Below, one piece after another: positions 1 to 8,356 of a stretch of DNA of 27,851 bases. The stretch covers positions 2,930 to 30,780 of the forward strand of contig DPHD01000036.1 in NCBI GenBank assembly GCA_003523085.1. Reading direction: 5' to 3'. This DNA comes from Oceanospirillaceae bacterium (GTDB lineage Bacteria > Pseudomonadota > Gammaproteobacteria > Pseudomonadales > Balneatricaceae). The position numbers were made by a program, and so were the translations under genes. Under the pieces are notes generated by a model that saw only the letters and a program-made list of their open reading frames with translations, had not been told where the DNA came from and did not search any database. Within the stretch, counting starts at the first letter, position 1; the number at the start of each line of letters is the position of its first letter.

Positions 1-702
1 CTCTGGTTCCACACCCATACGTCGATAAAAAGCGTCAATAGAAGCGGGGGGCATATAACCACCACACACGGGTGTAAGCCAAAATCTTACTAACTTATCA
101 ACTCGCTCATCTTCTTGGGCATAATTACGTAAGCCTGCGATATCACAGGGTTTGCCAATAAAAGCGAAGACTTGGTTACGCTCTAGCACTTTATCAATGG
201 CTATCAATGGGGCTGTGGGCCCGTAGCGCGACCCAGACCCTTGCAACACTTCTTCAGGGCTAGTGCTGACGTGCATTTCGCCAAAGCTAGGTTCGGTGCT
301 ATGGGGTTTGGCATGTAAAATAAAATCCACTTGTTTGGTAGTTAACAAGTGGCAAGCAAGGGCCGTTAGCACCCCTGCGGTTGCACCAATATGACGTTGA
401 TGGGCATCTGTTGCCCAGGTTCGCACCATGCGCCGCCATGGGCCCCAAACGTTATCCACCTTGCTGTCTGTAGCAATAAGATTAGAGGGTAACCCCACGG
501 GGTGTACGCCCGGACAAACCCGATAAATCGCATCAGCGGTGGCATGATCCATGGCGTCGCTCACCACCGGCACTAGGTACCCAGAAGTGCCTTTTTGTAC
601 TTGTATAAGGCCTGCGCCAGCTACTGCTTGGCATATACCACAACCGGTACATAAGGCATGCTCAACAATCTGTTCAACACGTTGTTTGGCGCTAAGGCTC
701 AT
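1..702 (-). CDS. Coenzyme F420 hydrogenase/dehydrogenase beta-subunit (FrhB) family iron-sulfur protein, partial
   Basis: The first 234 residues are visible; the gene continues past the left edge of the window. The start ATG at 702 is preceded by AAGGA six bases upstream. Near the N-terminus C18, C21 and C24 (motif CTGCGIC) and C63 (motif RVCPG) are spaced as [4Fe-4S] ligands. The later text, including GKPCDIAGLR and TPVCGGY, matches the FrhB/FdhB beta-subunit fold, which binds flavin and passes electrons to a partner protein. Organisms that do not make F420 often carry such proteins as generic flavin/Fe-S oxidoreductases, so F420 use is not implied. It lies 152 bp downstream of the MttB-type gene in the same direction, so it may share its transcript and act as an electron-transfer or activation partner. 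The intervening 703-854 holds no gene; a weak TTGACA-like box (rc of 781-786) might give it its own promoter. The true partner is unknown. Confidence 0.8.
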   Translation of the reverse strand, partial: MSLSAKQRVEQIVEHALCTGCGICQAVAGAGLIQVQKGTSGYLVPVVSDAMDHATADAIYRVCPGVHPVGLPSNLIATDSKVDNVWGPWRRMVRTWATDAHQRHIGATAGVLTALACHLLTTKQVDFILHAKPHSTEPSFGEMHVSTSPEEVLQGSGSRYGPTAPLIAIDKVLERNQVFAFIGKPCDIAGLRNYAQEDERVDKLVRFWLTPVCGGYMPPASIDAFYRRMGVEPE

Positions 703-854
703 AGAGTGTCCTTATAGTAGATATTTAGTGGGATGGTGTGTCTAATGCCGCATATGGAGCATCTTACTGTGCGTGACCTTTGTCAACCTTACACTTACCT
801 TAACGAATACAAGGCCTTTGGTGCCATAAGCGTTTGCGTTGTTAAGCCGCCGTC

Positions 855-2396
855 CTAGTCTAAAACAATGGGATATTGAGCTCTTATGTCGGCATCGATT
901 TGCGGGTCTAAATAAAGCGGATGGTTTTCTAGTAACCGCTGGGCGGTTGTTTTAGCCCGTGCCCAATGGTCTAGTGAGCCTCGTTCTTGCCAAACTATAG
1001 GTTCTTCTCTATCGGCCACTTTTGGGTAATAATAATCTCGCTCCATGGATACCATCGTAGTAGCGGCATCTATGAAGTGGCCAGAACCGGTTACTGCGGC
1101 CAATATAGAGTCGAAGGCGAGGTTTTCTTCGGTCACTTCTATACCGCGAATGGTGCGGTACACGTGGGACAACATTTCATCGTCCATCACAAAAGCTTCA
1201 AAGGATACGCCTAATAAGCTGGCCATCATGCCGGCAGATTCGTACACCATATTGCCCCCAGCTAGGCCGCAGGCTAATGAGGTGATGGCTTTTTCCATAC
1301 CCATTTGGGCATCGGGGGCTTTAGCGTCGCTCATGCTTGAACCACAACCAGAAGGTAAACCTAAGGCATTAGAAAGCTGGGCAGATGCCGCGTTAAGCAA
1401 TGCCATTTCACCTCCCCCTCCACGAAAGGCGCCGGTACGCAGGTCGATCACCAACGGCCAGTTAGAAAATATCATGGGGTAACCTGGCTCAAATACGTTA
1501 ACCATCACTAGCGCAGCAAGGGTTTCTGCCAGGGTAAGTGCCAAGGTTCCCGCTAAAGGTGCTGGTGATGTAGCACCAGTCATAGCGGCCACAATATTGC
1601 TGATAGGTACGCCGCGTTTCATACACGCCAAAGCCACGGCAACCGCATCTTCACCATATTTTAGGGGGGAAATCACTGGGCTAATGTGGGCTTTACAAAA
1701 TGGCCGCTTAACAAACTCTCCCTCACCGCCCAGGGCCATATCAAACATATCAACGATGGGGTCCACATGCTCTGGTAGGGTAAAGCTTGTGGCTATGGGT
1801 TTTGTGGTGCCACGCAATAACGCATACACAGTGTTTACATCGAGCTCATATAAGTCGAGAACATCCGTGGCGACACAACAACGGGTAAACCATGCCACGT
1901 TGGGAAGTTGATCCACCAAACGTGTAAAGTCATACAGGTCGTTAAGAGTGGATGGCCGATACTGCCCGCTTTCCAGGTCAAGGGTTTGAACCGCGGCACC
2001 ACCGGTGCCGTAGTAAACTTTATCGCCACCTACTTCTATGTCGTGTTTTGGGTCGCGGCCGTAAAAAGTAAATTGCTTACAGGCGCCGGCTATTATTTTT
2101 TCGACCATAGGGGGCGGGTAACACAAGCGCCCTAGGTCATTAACTTTAGCGCCCTGCCCTAGGGCTTGTTTAAGCAACACCTGCGGCACATCGGCCATGC
2201 CTATTTCATCCAGTATACGCAAGGATTGTTGGTATATGCGCTGTACTTCGTCGCTGGTTAAGGGCTGATATTGACCACCCGCTTGACCAGGCGCACACGG
2301 ATTAGTGGCTGGGGGTTTGGCCCTTTGTGCGTGTTTGGCAGCGCGTGCCGATGGCCGCCTAGCCACGGGTTGTAGCACCACTACTCGCCGGTACAT
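855..2396 (-). CDS. Trimethylamine/glycine betaine methyltransferase (MttB) superfamily protein
   Basis: A 513-residue protein of the MttB superfamily (COG5598), whose members move a methyl group from a quaternary or tertiary amine to a corrinoid protein. The family-like start (an Arg/Ala-rich tail, then LTSDEVQRIYQQSLRILDEI), the YYGTGGAAVQTLD segment and the GYPMIFSNWPLVIDLRTGAF segment are all recognisable. No in-frame amber codon lies inside the gene, so it is a non-pyrrolysine homolog; relatives of this type demethylate glycine betaine (MtgB) or proline betaine (MtpB), which gives the likely substrate class. The ATG at 2396 overlaps the end of the upstream DMGDH-like gene by 38 bp, so the two are co-transcribed and probably translationally coupled. 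No corrinoid protein (MtgC) or corrinoid:folate methyltransferase (MtgA) is seen in this window. Family is secure; the substrate is inferred. Confidence 0.88.
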   Translation of the reverse strand: MYRRVVVLQPVARRPSARAAKHAQRAKPPATNPCAPGQAGGQYQPLTSDEVQRIYQQSLRILDEIGMADVPQVLLKQALGQGAKVNDLGRLCYPPPMVEKIIAGACKQFTFYGRDPKHDIEVGGDKVYYGTGGAAVQTLDLESGQYRPSTLNDLYDFTRLVDQLPNVAWFTRCCVATDVLDLYELDVNTVYALLRGTTKPIATSFTLPEHVDPIVDMFDMALGGEGEFVKRPFCKAHISPVISPLKYGEDAVAVALACMKRGVPISNIVAAMTGATSPAPLAGTLALTLAETLAALVMVNVFEPGYPMIFSNWPLVIDLRTGAFRGGGGEMALLNAASAQLSNALGLPSGCGSSMSDAKAPDAQMGMEKAITSLACGLAGGNMVYESAGMMASLLGVSFEAFVMDDEMLSHVYRTIRGIEVTEENLAFDSILAAVTGSGHFIDAATTMVSMERDYYYPKVADREEPIVWQERGSLDHWARAKTTAQRLLENHPLYLDPQIDADIRAQYPIVLD

Positions 2397-4827
2397 CTAG
2401 GCCGCGAGGTTTAAGGTTGTCGATGTCGTACAGGCACCGGGGCACAATATGGGCGCCACATTGTTGGCCAATAATACCCACGCTAAGTGCTTGGCCTAAT
2501 TGGGCCAGGGCTGCATCAATGTAGGCGTAGGCTAAATTTTGTTTTACTCGATGACCATAACCACCAGAGGTCACCACGCCCACCTGCTGACCTTGGTAAA
2601 ATACCGGATCGCCACCATGGGCTGGGGCAAGTTTGTTATCAATCTGTAAGCTCACAAGCTGTTTTTTACAACCTACTTCAATGGCCTCAAGTAGGGCGTG
2701 TTTACCTACAAAGTCTGCTTTATTAAATTGTACAAAACGCTCTAAGCCAGCTTCCATGGGGTTAAATTCATCGATGACCTCCGCCTTCCAATGCAGATAG
2801 CCCTTTTCTAAGCGCATGGATTCGGTGGCGTAAAGGCCAAAGCGGCTCAAATTGAATGCTGTTCCAGCGTCCTGCAATAGTTGCCATACCAAATATAGTT
2901 GTTGGTTGGGGATATGCAGCTCGTAGGCTAACTCGCCAGAAAAACTTACACTCATAGCCTGCACCTGAGCGTGACCAATACCCATAGAACGCACTTGCAT
3001 CCAACCAAATGCGCTTGAGCTCCAATCACCACGTGGGGATACCGATTGTAATAACTTGCGGGACTTTGGCCCTGCTACCACTAGAATAGTATGGCTATTT
3101 GCCATTTCCCTAAGACTTACGCTGCTGGGTTTGCTCTCACATAAATAGTCCCGATCATGCCATTCTGCTGCCGCTGCCGAGCCGAACCAAAAGTGATTGT
3201 CGCCCAGCTTTGCCAAGGTGGCTTCGCATAATAACCGGCCCCGTTTGTTGAGCAAATAACACAAGCGTACCTGCCCCACCTGTTTAGGTATGGCTCCGCA
3301 CACCAACTGGTCTAACCAGGCTTCTACCCCTTCTCCCTTCAGCTCATAGCGATTAAAACCCGACACCTCCATCACCCCAACATCGGTTTGTAGGGCGGCA
3401 ATTTCCTGGGCTACCACAGCGTGGGATTCGTTAAACCTATAACCAGCCGTTTCCACAAAGTCTGAAGTGGGCTTAAAGGTAAGCACTCTTTCCCAACCAT
3501 TCACCGTGCCCCAGACCGCGCCTAAGCGATCTAACACTGGGTATAAGGGCGTGGTGCGAGCTAACCTAGCCGCTGGGCGTTGCTCGTGGGGTAAGTGGTA
3601 ATGAAATTCATTTTGGTAGTCTTCTATCGCCTTTAGGCAGGTGTGTTCTGTATTCGCGTACTCGGTGAAACGACGTGGATCTGTGTACCAAGAGTCCCAC
3701 TCGGACTGCCCTTCTACAATGATCTGCGCCAGTATTTTGCCATGGCCACCACTCTCGCCTATACCTGCTCTAAGGCCAATGGCACAGTAAGCATTGGCAA
3801 CCCCTGGAATAGGCCCAATCAAGGGCGCACCGTCTATAGTGTAGGTAATAGGGCCGTTAATGATGGTGTGAATACCCACGTGTTGTAATGCGGGTAAACA
3901 TTCAAAAATACCTTCCATGTTATCCAAACACCTATCCAGATCGTCTGGGCACAAGGCCTTGGTAAAATCAGGGCTAATGCCGTTCATGCCAAAGGTTTTA
4001 CAACCCTGCTCGTAAACCCCCACCAACAAACCATGCTTTTCTTGACGACTATAAAAATCATCCCGTGGGTCACGGATAATAGGCACCCTATAATCTAAGG
4101 CCTCAAGCTCGGCCATGGGTTCCGTAAGGAAGTACATGTGCTCCATGGAGGTAACCGGGTGCTCCACGCCTAACATGTTGCCAACCTCATTGACTCGGTA
4201 ACCACTAGCGTTAACTAGCTTCTCACAGGTAATGTCGCCCTTAAGCGTATGCACAATAAATTCGCCGTTGGTTTTACGAGTAATGTTTTCCACGGGGTTA
4301 AAACGGGACACGGTAGCACCCGCTTCTCGCGCTTTACGCACCATTGCGAAGGTAATACCTGCAGGATCTATGTCGCCATCTAAGGGATCCCACCAAGCAC
4401 CCAACAAACCCTGGGGGTTAATTAAAGGATGCCGTTTGGCTACTTCCGCTGCGTCGATAAACTCCATATCGGCGCCCATACCGTTAGCCATGCCGATCAT
4501 GTGTTGGTAAGTGTCCACTTGCGTGGAGGTGCTGGCTAGACGCATACCACCAGTAATATGGTAGGCGAATGGGAAGTCCTCATCTGCGGCTAATTTTTGG
4601 TAAAGTTGGATACTGTGGCGCTTAAGGGCGATGGCCGTTTGATTAGCACCAAATTGCGTGACTTGTGCAGCGGCATGCCAAGTAGACCCCGAAGTTAGTT
4701 CATCCCGTTCAACCAAAGTAATATCAGTCCAGCCGTGATCTACAGCCAAATGATAGAACACGGACGCTCCGGCAATACCACCACCAATGACCACTACCCG
4801 CGCATAAGAATCTACTTTTTCAGTCAT
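2359..4827 (-). CDS. Dimethylglycine/sarcosine dehydrogenase-like FAD oxidoreductase with GcvT (folate) domain
   Basis: An 822-residue, two-part flavoenzyme. Residues about 10-390 form a DAO-type FAD domain with the dinucleotide motif VVVIGGGIAGAS (glycines 15-20). The STWHAA motif follows, in which H51 sits where DMGDH-type enzymes attach FAD covalently. Further DMGDH-like text includes GDIDPAGITFAM and NGPITYTIDGAPLIGP. From about 440 to the end is the GcvT/aminomethyltransferase fold that takes up the released one-carbon unit on tetrahydrofolate. Members oxidatively demethylate dimethylglycine, sarcosine or similar N-methyl amines. It is the first gene of a leftward cluster with the MttB-type gene, so a chain betaine to dimethylglycine to sarcosine is plausible. 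The ATG at 4827 follows GGAG about eight bases upstream. It is divergent from a GcvA-like LysR gene, its likely regulator. The length, about twice that of DmdA, argues against a DMSP demethylase. Confidence 0.88.
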   Translation of the reverse strand: MTEKVDSYARVVVIGGGIAGASVFYHLAVDHGWTDITLVERDELTSGSTWHAAAQVTQFGANQTAIALKRHSIQLYQKLAADEDFPFAYHITGGMRLASTSTQVDTYQHMIGMANGMGADMEFIDAAEVAKRHPLINPQGLLGAWWDPLDGDIDPAGITFAMVRKAREAGATVSRFNPVENITRKTNGEFIVHTLKGDITCEKLVNASGYRVNEVGNMLGVEHPVTSMEHMYFLTEPMAELEALDYRVPIIRDPRDDFYSRQEKHGLLVGVYEQGCKTFGMNGISPDFTKALCPDDLDRCLDNMEGIFECLPALQHVGIHTIINGPITYTIDGAPLIGPIPGVANAYCAIGLRAGIGESGGHGKILAQIIVEGQSEWDSWYTDPRRFTEYANTEHTCLKAIEDYQNEFHYHLPHEQRPAARLARTTPLYPVLDRLGAVWGTVNGWERVLTFKPTSDFVETAGYRFNESHAVVAQEIAALQTDVGVMEVSGFNRYELKGEGVEAWLDQLVCGAIPKQVGQVRLCYLLNKRGRLLCEATLAKLGDNHFWFGSAAAAEWHDRDYLCESKPSSVSLREMANSHTILVVAGPKSRKLLQSVSPRGDWSSSAFGWMQVRSMGIGHAQVQAMSVSFSGELAYELHIPNQQLYLVWQLLQDAGTAFNLSRFGLYATESMRLEKGYLHWKAEVIDEFNPMEAGLERFVQFNKADFVGKHALLEAIEVGCKKQLVSLQIDNKLAPAHGGDPVFYQGQQVGVVTSGGYGHRVKQNLAYAYIDAALAQLGQALSVGIIGQQCGAHIVPRCLYDIDNLKPRGLDVPASSGATTRG

Positions 4828-4908
4828 CCACCTTGCTCCACAGTACTTTCTTCTAAATATTATATTAACGGTAAGTTAGGCCTTTTTATTACATTTAACA
4901 AACCAAAT

Positions 4909-4930
4909 TTATTGCATTATGGTGCAATAA
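4909..4930. promoter_or_regulatory. LysR-type operator, 8-bp perfect inverted repeat
   Basis: TTATTGCA (4909-4916) and TGCAATAA (4923-4930) are perfect inverted copies with a six-base spacer. The dyad lies in the 120-bp gap between the divergent DMGDH-like gene and the LysR gene, 17 bp before the LysR ATG. It fits the AT-rich, T-N11-A-containing sites bound by LysR proteins. It is inferred to be the binding site of the adjacent regulator, giving autoregulation and control of the demethylation operon. Confidence 0.6.
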
Positions 4931-4947
4931 TATTTAACAATAGAGCG

Positions 4948-5823
4948 ATGAAACATCATCTCCCACCGCTTGATTCTTTGAAGGCTTTTGAATCTGCTGC
5001 ACGTCTGTTGAGTATTACCTTAGCGGCAGATGAGCTGTGCGTGACTAAAGGGGCGGTAAGCTACCAAATAAAACGTTTAGAACAGCACATAGGGCAGCCT
5101 TTGTTCAAAAGGACTACACGTCAGATTTTGCTAACAGATGCTGGACAAATACTTTATCAAACCACTAAAAGCGCGTTTGAAGACCTTACTAATCAATTGC
5201 AGCTAATAGACAATAAACACCAACAAAATTTGGTTATTGAGGTGACTAGTTATGTTGCGCTGCGCTGGCTGTCTCCAAAACTAGCAAGCTTTTGCGCCCA
5301 ATACCCAGACAGTAAGGTGGTAATGCAACACACCATTAGCCAACCAGACGACAACCATTCTGGGGTTGATATAAGTATCCATTGGCAAGAGTGTCAAAAC
5401 GGGGCCGGCAATGCCGTTGGCATGCAATTACCTATGCCTATGTTTGCTGTAGCAAGCCGAAGTTTAATGCAGCGCTACCAGCTTTCAGCCCAGAGTTTGG
5501 ACAAGTCCAACCTGCTTGGGCAGCCACCATTCAGTAACATTCCCTTATTGTGCGAACATCGTGACATAGACCTTTGGCAACTCTGGAGCAAGGGGCAGCC
5601 ATTAGCCAACCCCCGCCATGTGATTGAAGATGCTAACGTTAGAGTCCAGGCAGCTATCAATGGTCAAGGCCTAGTGCTGGCCGATGCTTTAATGCAAAGC
5701 GAAATAAATACCCGTAGTTTAACTCCTGTTAGCAGTCACCAACTGCAAGGCTATGGCTATGTTGTTAAACCCTATTCTTCACACCCATTAGCTTTATTAT
5801 TGATGCAGTGGTTAAAAACTTAG
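4948..5823 (+). CDS. LysR family transcriptional regulator, GcvA-like
   Basis: A 291-residue protein starting at ATG 4948 with MKHHLPPLDSLKAFESAARL, the classic GcvA-type N-terminus. The winged helix-turn-helix follows at residues about 6-65 (AADELCVTKGAVSYQIKRLE, then QPLFKRTTR). A LysR effector-binding domain fills about 90-285. The frame is open upstream to 4735, but that extension runs through the intergenic dyad and into the opposite gene and has no family resemblance, so the internal ATG is preferred. It is divergent from the DMGDH/MttB cluster and is probably its activator or repressor, responding to a betaine or glycine-type metabolite. GcvA itself controls glycine cleavage, and the GcvT domain opposite fits that theme. 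The stop is TAG. Confidence 0.88.
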   Translation: MKHHLPPLDSLKAFESAARLLSITLAADELCVTKGAVSYQIKRLEQHIGQPLFKRTTRQILLTDAGQILYQTTKSAFEDLTNQLQLIDNKHQQNLVIEVTSYVALRWLSPKLASFCAQYPDSKVVMQHTISQPDDNHSGVDISIHWQECQNGAGNAVGMQLPMPMFAVASRSLMQRYQLSAQSLDKSNLLGQPPFSNIPLLCEHRDIDLWQLWSKGQPLANPRHVIEDANVRVQAAINGQGLVLADALMQSEINTRSLTPVSSHQLQGYGYVVKPYSSHPLALLLMQWLKT

Positions 5824-5904
5824 GTTAGATGATCTTAGTGGGTGTGCTGCTTAGTAAAACTAGCTATAGTGAGCGATCTATTTTTTCCTTAAAGTTTGCC
5901 CATT

Positions 5905-6792
5905 ATGCCCACTGCTGCAGATAACCTTTCGGCCATGTTTTACATGACCCTATCCATGGCATCATTCACCTTGGCCGACTTAGCCCTCAAATGGGCTTGC
6001 GAGCTGTTACCCACCGGCCAAGTAATGTTCATTTTAGGCTTGGGCTGCTGCGCCCTGTTTTGGACCATGATTAAGCGTAAACAGGGAAAAATAATCTCGC
6101 GCGCCTTTTTTATCCCTGCAGTTATGCTGCGTACCACTGGTGAAGCTATAGCGGTAATCTTCATATTTCTCGCTTTGATCCATTCGGCGTTTACCACTGT
6201 GTCAGCCATTTTGCAGACACTGCCGTTACTACTCACCTTAATTTCATTTCTATTTTTAGGTGAGAAGGTTGGCCTTCACCGCACTTTGGCAGTGTGCATC
6301 GGCTTTGCCGGGGTATTACTGATCATTCGGCCTGGCGTAGAAAATTTTGACGTGTTTTCGCTGTACGCGGTTTTGGCAGTCATCGGCATGTCCATGCGAG
6401 ATATAGGTTCACGCTTGTCCCCCGTGTCTATTTCTGCACCTATATTAGCCTTTTATGGCGCCACAACCTTTGTAGTCATCGGCCTTGTAATGATGGCTTT
6501 CGAAGCCGCGGTAATGCCTAGTTGGGAAGCAGCAGGCTACTTATTAGCCATGATTGTGTTTGCCTCCGGCGGCACATATTACTCTACCTTAGCCATGCGC
6601 TTGGGAGAGATATCGGTGATCAGTCCGTTACGCTATACCCGATTGTTGTTTGGGCTTTTGGTAGGCGTATTTATTCTTAATGAGCAATTGGATAGCTACA
6701 CCCTTTTGGGCTCCGTCATTGTGGTATCAGCCGGCCTATATGTGTGGTCTAGGGAGCAATTCCATCGCAAATTAGCAACGGCTAAAGTCTAG
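5905..6792 (+). CDS. DMT superfamily (EamA) permease
   Basis: A 295-residue hydrophobic protein with about ten predicted membrane segments arranged as two EamA repeats. The first repeat ends near FLGEKVGLHRTLAVCIGFAGVLLIIRPG and the second near LLGSVIVVSAGLYVW. The conserved EamA feature of a Pro/Arg-rich RYTRLLFGLLVG helix before the final segment is present. Members carry small metabolites, often as exporters of amino acids or related compounds; the substrate cannot be read from sequence. The ATG at 5905 is chosen over an in-frame TTG at 5896; neither has a strong ribosome site. It lies 81 bp after the LysR gene in the same direction and could be read through from it. Its stop is only six bases from the convergent DUF4395 gene, with no visible terminator hairpin between. 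Confidence 0.85.
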   Translation: MPTAADNLSAMFYMTLSMASFTLADLALKWACELLPTGQVMFILGLGCCALFWTMIKRKQGKIISRAFFIPAVMLRTTGEAIAVIFIFLALIHSAFTTVSAILQTLPLLLTLISFLFLGEKVGLHRTLAVCIGFAGVLLIIRPGVENFDVFSLYAVLAVIGMSMRDIGSRLSPVSISAPILAFYGATTFVVIGLVMMAFEAAVMPSWEAAGYLLAMIVFASGGTYYSTLAMRLGEISVISPLRYTRLLFGLLVGVFILNEQLDSYTLLGSVIVVSAGLYVWSREQFHRKLATAKV

Positions 6793-6798
6793 CAACCC

Positions 6799-7494
6799 TC
6801 ATGGACAGCCGTTATGTAACTTCCACTGGTCTACATGGTCTAGGTCGATAGCAAACTGGGGTACGGTACAGTCTTTTGTGCCACTGTTGTCGGGAAGCAT
6901 GTGCTCTGCGGCCACAGGTGCCAATAATACGGCTACAATAAAGAGGCCAAAAACACTAGTTTGCAGCTTTCCTATACGCTGAATGTCAGCACGCTGCCTT
7001 GGTGTTTCACAATAACCACCGGGGCAATATTGGGCGGCCTCACGATTGAAGAGGTTATAAACCTTACAGCCAATACAAATACCAAATACCGCTTCAAAAT
7101 ACAGTAAAACCAAACACAGGCCACAGGTCATAATGTTCACTGGCCCACGCACGTCATTAAGCACCACTAGGTAAAACATCACCGACGCTAACATCAAACC
7201 AAAGCCCCAGGCCCAACGTTTTTGAGCTGCACCAACGTACTCTGGCGCTTGGTTATTCACTATCCAGCGGCCCAATATCATACTTGGTGCATACTTGGGT
7301 GCAATCAATACCCGTATCAAAAAGTCTACCAAAAAGGCCGTAACCATCAGCTTTGTAGGTTCATTATTGCCCACTAGAAATGCGTTCATAAAGGCTATAA
7401 ACGCAAACAGAAATACAATTCCAGCTGCCGCTCTAATTTCACGCTCGTTCACTACCGGAACATTGTAGCCTTCTACTGTTTCTCCGAATTGCAT
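6799..7494 (-). CDS. DUF4395 family membrane protein
   Basis: A 231-residue integral membrane protein with membrane segments near residues 22-42, 48-64, 94-113, 121-142 and 180-198. The motifs PEYVGAAQKRWAW, then GICIGCKVYNLF, match DUF4395, a family of unknown function often found near thioredoxin- or rhodanese-like proteins. Cysteines are plentiful: C124/C127, C140/C143, C157/C162, C209 and C230. The CIGC pair at a membrane boundary hints at a thiol redox or metal role; that is inference. The ATG at 7492-7494 has GAGG eight bases upstream. It lies 43 bp downstream of the BKACE gene in the same direction, so it may be the last gene of the TRAP operon, although the AT-rich gap could hold a separate promoter. 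Confidence 0.8.
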   Translation of the reverse strand: MQFGETVEGYNVPVVNEREIRAAAGIVFLFAFIAFMNAFLVGNNEPTKLMVTAFLVDFLIRVLIAPKYAPSMILGRWIVNNQAPEYVGAAQKRWAWGFGLMLASVMFYLVVLNDVRGPVNIMTCGLCLVLLYFEAVFGICIGCKVYNLFNREAAQYCPGGYCETPRQRADIQRIGKLQTSVFGLFIVAVLLAPVAAEHMLPDNSGTKDCTVPQFAIDLDHVDQWKLHNGCP

Positions 7495-7537
7495 AATATA
7501 ACCTCAATTTTAAATTCACTATATTATAACAAACTAA

Positions 7538-8356
7538 TTATTTAATACCTAATATTATACTGGCGTCTTGCGCAGTGGCTATCGCACGCTTTTGTTGGTG
7601 AGCATAATTTGCCACAGCTTCAACTAACGCTTGATTGCTGTGGGCCAGCTCACCTGAGGGCAGCCATAAGTTATTTTCAAACCCAACCCTGGCGTGTCCT
7701 CCATTATCGATAGCGTGAGTAATGCAGGCGTGTTCCTCCTTCCCAAAAGCACAAGCAAACCAATGGTCTTGATTTTTAGCTTGTAAAAACTCGTCCAAAT
7801 CATCCGCTTGTGCCTGTAAATTTTTCCTATAGCGCCCTAACACATAAAGCACACAGGAGGTTTTATTAGCTATTACCCCAGTGTGTTTGAGTTGCCTTAA
7901 GCGTGTCACATCGGAGGCGTCGTAAAGAATGATCTGCAGGTGTACTTGGGCTTCTGCCGCCCAGCTAAAAAAATGCTTGGCCTGGGTTTGATCGCTGTTA
8001 TCAGGCGCCAATTCGCGTAACGCCACACTGGCCATTTTAGGTTGCAGGGTTTTCAGCAAGGCTATTTGTTGTTCGGCCGTGTATTGGCCTACGGCCTCGG
8101 TGGTGATTTGCACCAGCATATTTGGCACTGAGCTTGCCATCTGCGCCAACAGCTCACGATAAAGACCCGCATCTAAACTGTGATTACCTTGTTGATCACG
8201 GATATGGCCGTGCAAGATACAGGCTCCGGCTTGGTGGCATGCCCACGCCTCGGCCACTGTCTGCTCTATGGTCATAGGCAAAGCACTATGATCTTGCTGA
8301 TTACGCCGTGCGCCGTTGGGAGCGACCATAATCATTAACGGTTCTAGGTTGTTCAT
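7538..8356 (-). CDS. Beta-keto acid cleavage enzyme (BKACE, DUF849)
   Basis: A 272-residue protein of the DUF849/BKACE family. These enzymes cleave a beta-keto acid with acetyl-CoA to give acetoacetate and a new acyl-CoA; Kce (3-keto-5-aminohexanoate) and dehydrocarnitine cleavage are known examples. Zinc-site residues are in place: H49 and H51 in LHGHIRD and E227 in GHARVGFENNLWL, with R223 beside it. The APNGARR start and QITTEAVG segment mark the subgroup that also has ALREL after the sixth strand, rather than the Kce type. The start ATG at 8356 overlaps the aminotransferase stop as ATGA, so the two are translationally coupled. A class III transaminase that makes a beta-keto acid directly upstream is biochemically fitting. 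The true substrate is unknown. Confidence 0.88.
   Translation of the reverse strand: MNNLEPLMIMVAPNGARRNQQDHSALPMTIEQTVAEAWACHQAGACILHGHIRDQQGNHSLDAGLYRELLAQMASSVPNMLVQITTEAVGQYTAEQQIALLKTLQPKMASVALRELAPDNSDQTQAKHFFSWAAEAQVHLQIILYDASDVTRLRQLKHTGVIANKTSCVLYVLGRYRKNLQAQADDLDEFLQAKNQDHWFACAFGKEEHACITHAIDNGGHARVGFENNLWLPSGELAHSNQALVEAVANYAHQQKRAIATAQDASIILGIK

Noticed and set aside
855..857. Amber (TAG) codon ending the MttB-type gene, possible pyrrolysine read-through
   Set aside because: The protein is already full-length at 513 residues, whereas pyrrolysine in true MttB lies in mid-protein. TAG also ends several unrelated genes here (DMGDH-like, LysR, EamA, MDR, DMSP lyase), so it is an ordinary stop.
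1045..1482. Open frame of 145 codons on the plus strand
   Set aside because: It is antisense to the MttB-type gene, with no ribosome site and no recognisable domain.
2359..4827. DMGDH-like protein as a DMSP demethylase (DmdA)
   Set aside because: DmdA is a GcvT-only protein of about 370 residues. This protein has an extra N-terminal FAD oxidase domain with the STWHAA motif, as in dimethylglycine and sarcosine dehydrogenases.
4735..4947. N-terminal extension of the LysR gene in the same open frame
   Set aside because: It would start inside the opposite DMGDH-like gene and cross the intergenic dyad; the family N-terminus begins exactly at the ATG at 4948.
5824..5904. Terminator hairpin between the LysR and EamA genes
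   Set aside because: A short T run is present at 5880-5886 but no convincing GC-rich stem precedes it.
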